DNA of 8,065 nt from an uncultured Clostridia bacterium (GTDB taxonomy: Bacteria > Bacillota > Clostridia > Lachnospirales > Lachnospiraceae): assembly GCA_947304065.1 (NCBI GenBank), contig CAMZAI010000127.1, positions 1 through 8,065 on the forward strand. Reading direction: 5' to 3'. Position numbers and translations under genes: made by a program. Positions 6,657 through 8,065 of the stretch are shown here, in pieces (position 1 is the stretch's first letter; each line of letters opens with the position of its first letter). The notes beneath the pieces are model-generated. The model saw nothing but the letters and a program-made list of their open reading frames with translations. It ran no database searches and had not been told where the DNA came from.

Positions 6657-6669
6657 GGGCGCTCTTTTT
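6642..6669 (+). terminator. Rho-independent terminator of the pot-tetR-capA-phosphatase unit
   Basis: GAGCGCC (6642-6648) pairs perfectly with GGCGCTC (6658-6664) across a 9-base loop, and TTTTT (6665-6669) follows at once. The left arm encodes the last residues of the histidine phosphatase and the TAA stop sits in the loop, so the hairpin overlaps the gene. Confidence 0.85.
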
Positions 6670-6741
6670 GTGCGATAAGCGAATGCCCTCAGCCTGCGTA
6701 CGCGAGATGCCTACTCGAAAGATTCATCGTCTTTTCACAGA

Positions 6742-6770
6742 TTGTTCACGTTTTGAGCTTATGCTGTCAT
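6742..6770 (+). promoter_or_regulatory. Weak candidate sigma-A promoter for the PPIase gene
   Basis: TTGTTC (6742-6747) is a fair -35 element. Seventeen bases later TGTCAT (6765-6770) is a poor -10, but it is preceded by TG at 6762-6763, giving an extended -10. An alternative reading uses TTGAGC (6753-6758) with TAAATA (6775-6780) and a 16-base spacer. The AT-rich stretch 6771-6787 lies just downstream. A promoter is expected in this 145-base gap because a terminator precedes it, but neither match is strong. No other structure was seen in the gap. Confidence 0.3.
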
Positions 6771-6801
6771 TACATAAATAAATATATCGGGAGTGTGAAG
6801 C

Positions 6802-8016
6802 ATGAAAGAAGACACATCGAAAATGAGCCTCAGCAAGCAGCGCAAGATCGCGCGCATGCAGGAGATTGAAAAAAAGAAAAAGCAGGCGGTGATACTTAAA
6901 TTTTCACTGATCGGCGTGGGAATACTGGCGATCGCGCTGATCGTCTGGGGATGTATCAGATACGCCGAAAAGAAGGCAAAGAGCGTAACCGCTGTAAGCG
7001 ATTATTCGGAACAGCTGGATGATAACGGCCTTATCAGGAACGTTACGGCAGGCGACTATATCACATTGCCCGAATACAACGGCATAGAGGTCAGCAGGGC
7101 CGATATAGAGTACTCCGACGAGAAAGAGGAATCGGATATAGCGGAGATCCTGAAAAAGAATAAATATCTCGACGATACCGAGGGACTTGCCGCAGCAGAC
7201 GGCGATACCGTAAACATTGACTATGCCGGAACTGTCGACGGCGTCGCATTTGACGGCGGCACGGACGAAGGGCATGATCTGGAGCTCGGATCCGGATCGT
7301 TCATAGATGATTTTGAGGATCAGATTGTCGGACACACTGTCGGCGAGACCTTTGACGTCGAAGTCACTTTCCCCGACGATTATTCCAACGATGAAACCCT
7401 GGCAGGCAAGGACGCAGTATTCAGCGTGACTCTGAACGGAGTCTACAGATTACCCGAATTTACGGACGAATTCGTACAGGAGCATCTCTCCGAATATGCC
7501 TCTACCACAGAGGAATACCGTCAGTATCTTAGGGATACGAACGAGGAAACAAACCTTAAGGAATACGTGAGCAAATATATCGCATCCAATACCGAGATCA
7601 AAAAATATCCTTCCGAGTATGTCAAGCAGCTGAAGGCGAACTATAAGGCTGCAGAGATCAGCTATTACGAATATATGAATTCGATGTATTCGTCCTACTA
7701 CGGATATACGCCGTATTCATCGTATGAAAACTACCTCTCGCAGACATATTCGATGAATGAGGAGCAGTATGACGCTTCTCTGGACGAGAAAGTAGCCGAC
7801 ACGCTGAAAACGGCACTCTTCTGCCAGGCAGTCGCAGAAAAAGAGAACATCACCGCAACACTCGACGAGGCGAAAGAAAAATATATTGCCGACGGCGGAA
7901 CAGAGGAGAACTTTACCTCGCAGACCACTTCGTACGGCACCGGATATGTTGTTCAGCAGCTGCTTCAGGAAAAGGTTATCGAGATGATCTGCGACAGCGC
8001 AAAAATAGCCGACTAA
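6802..8016 (+). CDS. Membrane-anchored trigger-factor-like FKBP-type peptidyl-prolyl isomerase
   Basis: This is a probable folding catalyst at the outer face of the membrane. Residues 1-30 are highly charged (KQRKIARMQEIEKKKKQ), and a single hydrophobic segment follows at about 31-51. The basic side in front of it predicts N-in, C-out topology. A short trigger-factor-like stretch (LPEYNGIEVSRADIEYS) covers 89-105. The FKBP domain spans about 132-215: GDTVNIDYAGTVDGVAFDGG, then LELGSGSFIDDFEDQIVG, VTFPDDYSNDETLAGKDA and FSVTLNGV, matching the trigger factor PPIase domain closely. The C-terminal 220-404 is mostly helical like the trigger factor chaperone arms and carries a tyrosine-rich segment at 288-323. 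The N-terminal ribosome-binding domain of true trigger factor is absent, so this is not tig. GGGAG (6789-6793) lies eight bases before the ATG. It stands in its own unit after a terminator. Clients are unknown. Confidence 0.88.
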   Translation: MKEDTSKMSLSKQRKIARMQEIEKKKKQAVILKFSLIGVGILAIALIVWGCIRYAEKKAKSVTAVSDYSEQLDDNGLIRNVTAGDYITLPEYNGIEVSRADIEYSDEKEESDIAEILKKNKYLDDTEGLAAADGDTVNIDYAGTVDGVAFDGGTDEGHDLELGSGSFIDDFEDQIVGHTVGETFDVEVTFPDDYSNDETLAGKDAVFSVTLNGVYRLPEFTDEFVQEHLSEYASTTEEYRQYLRDTNEETNLKEYVSKYIASNTEIKKYPSEYVKQLKANYKAAEISYYEYMNSMYSSYYGYTPYSSYENYLSQTYSMNEEQYDASLDEKVADTLKTALFCQAVAEKENITATLDEAKEKYIADGGTEENFTSQTTSYGTGYVVQQLLQEKVIEMICDSAKIAD

Positions 8017-8065
8017 CAACTTTTCATGTTTTTTACACCCACAAGCGAAAAGGGCCGGAGCAAGT

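Noticed and set aside
6696..6703. Perfect 8-base palindrome GCGTACGC in the gap before the PPIase gene
   Set aside because: It is too short and unrepeated to call an operator, and an 8-base palindrome is expected by chance at this scale.
8026..8065. ATG at 8026 open to the right window edge
   Set aside because: There is no Shine-Dalgarno match upstream and only 13 codons are visible.
8048..8065. A-run followed by GGGCCGGAG after the PPIase stop, which could be the left arm of a terminator
   Set aside because: The right arm would lie beyond the window, so it cannot be confirmed.

Overview
The window looks like a chromosomal piece of a Gram-positive anaerobe of the class Clostridia, possibly a gut or rumen Lachnospiraceae relative. 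The grounds are a lipoprotein-type PotD, a CapA-like protein carrying a bacterial Ig-like (Big_2-type) domain, a membrane-anchored trigger-factor-like isomerase, strong Shine-Dalgarno sites and GC near one half by eye. The genus cannot be fixed from the sequence. All genes lie on the + strand. No RNA gene, insertion sequence, CRISPR array or prophage signal was seen.

Region 1 (1-3807) is a polyamine-type ABC importer in the order potA-potB-potC-potD. potA is cut by the left window edge and encodes the end of the ATPase domain plus the TOBE domain. That TOBE domain appears to be split by an acidic insert of about 170 residues made of two diverged repeats, which is the most unusual feature here. 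potB and potC encode the two permeases and overlap by one base. potD encodes the surface binding lipoprotein, and several of its expected polyamine-contact residues are changed.

Region 2 (3832-6669) follows with gaps of only 18-24 bases: a TetR-family regulator, a secreted CapA-family metallophosphatase-like protein with an Ig-like domain, and a histidine phosphatase that starts at GTG. A rho-independent terminator straddles the stop codon of the phosphatase gene. The seven genes are therefore probably one transcription unit whose promoter lies left of the window. The simplest reading is polyamine uptake with a candidate local regulator and two hydrolases of unknown substrate that share the transcript.

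Region 3 (6670-8065) is a separate unit: a 130-base leader with a weak candidate promoter, then a single-pass membrane protein with an FKBP/trigger-factor PPIase domain and a tyrosine-rich C-terminal region, probably a folding factor outside the membrane. The last 49 bases hold no convincing gene.
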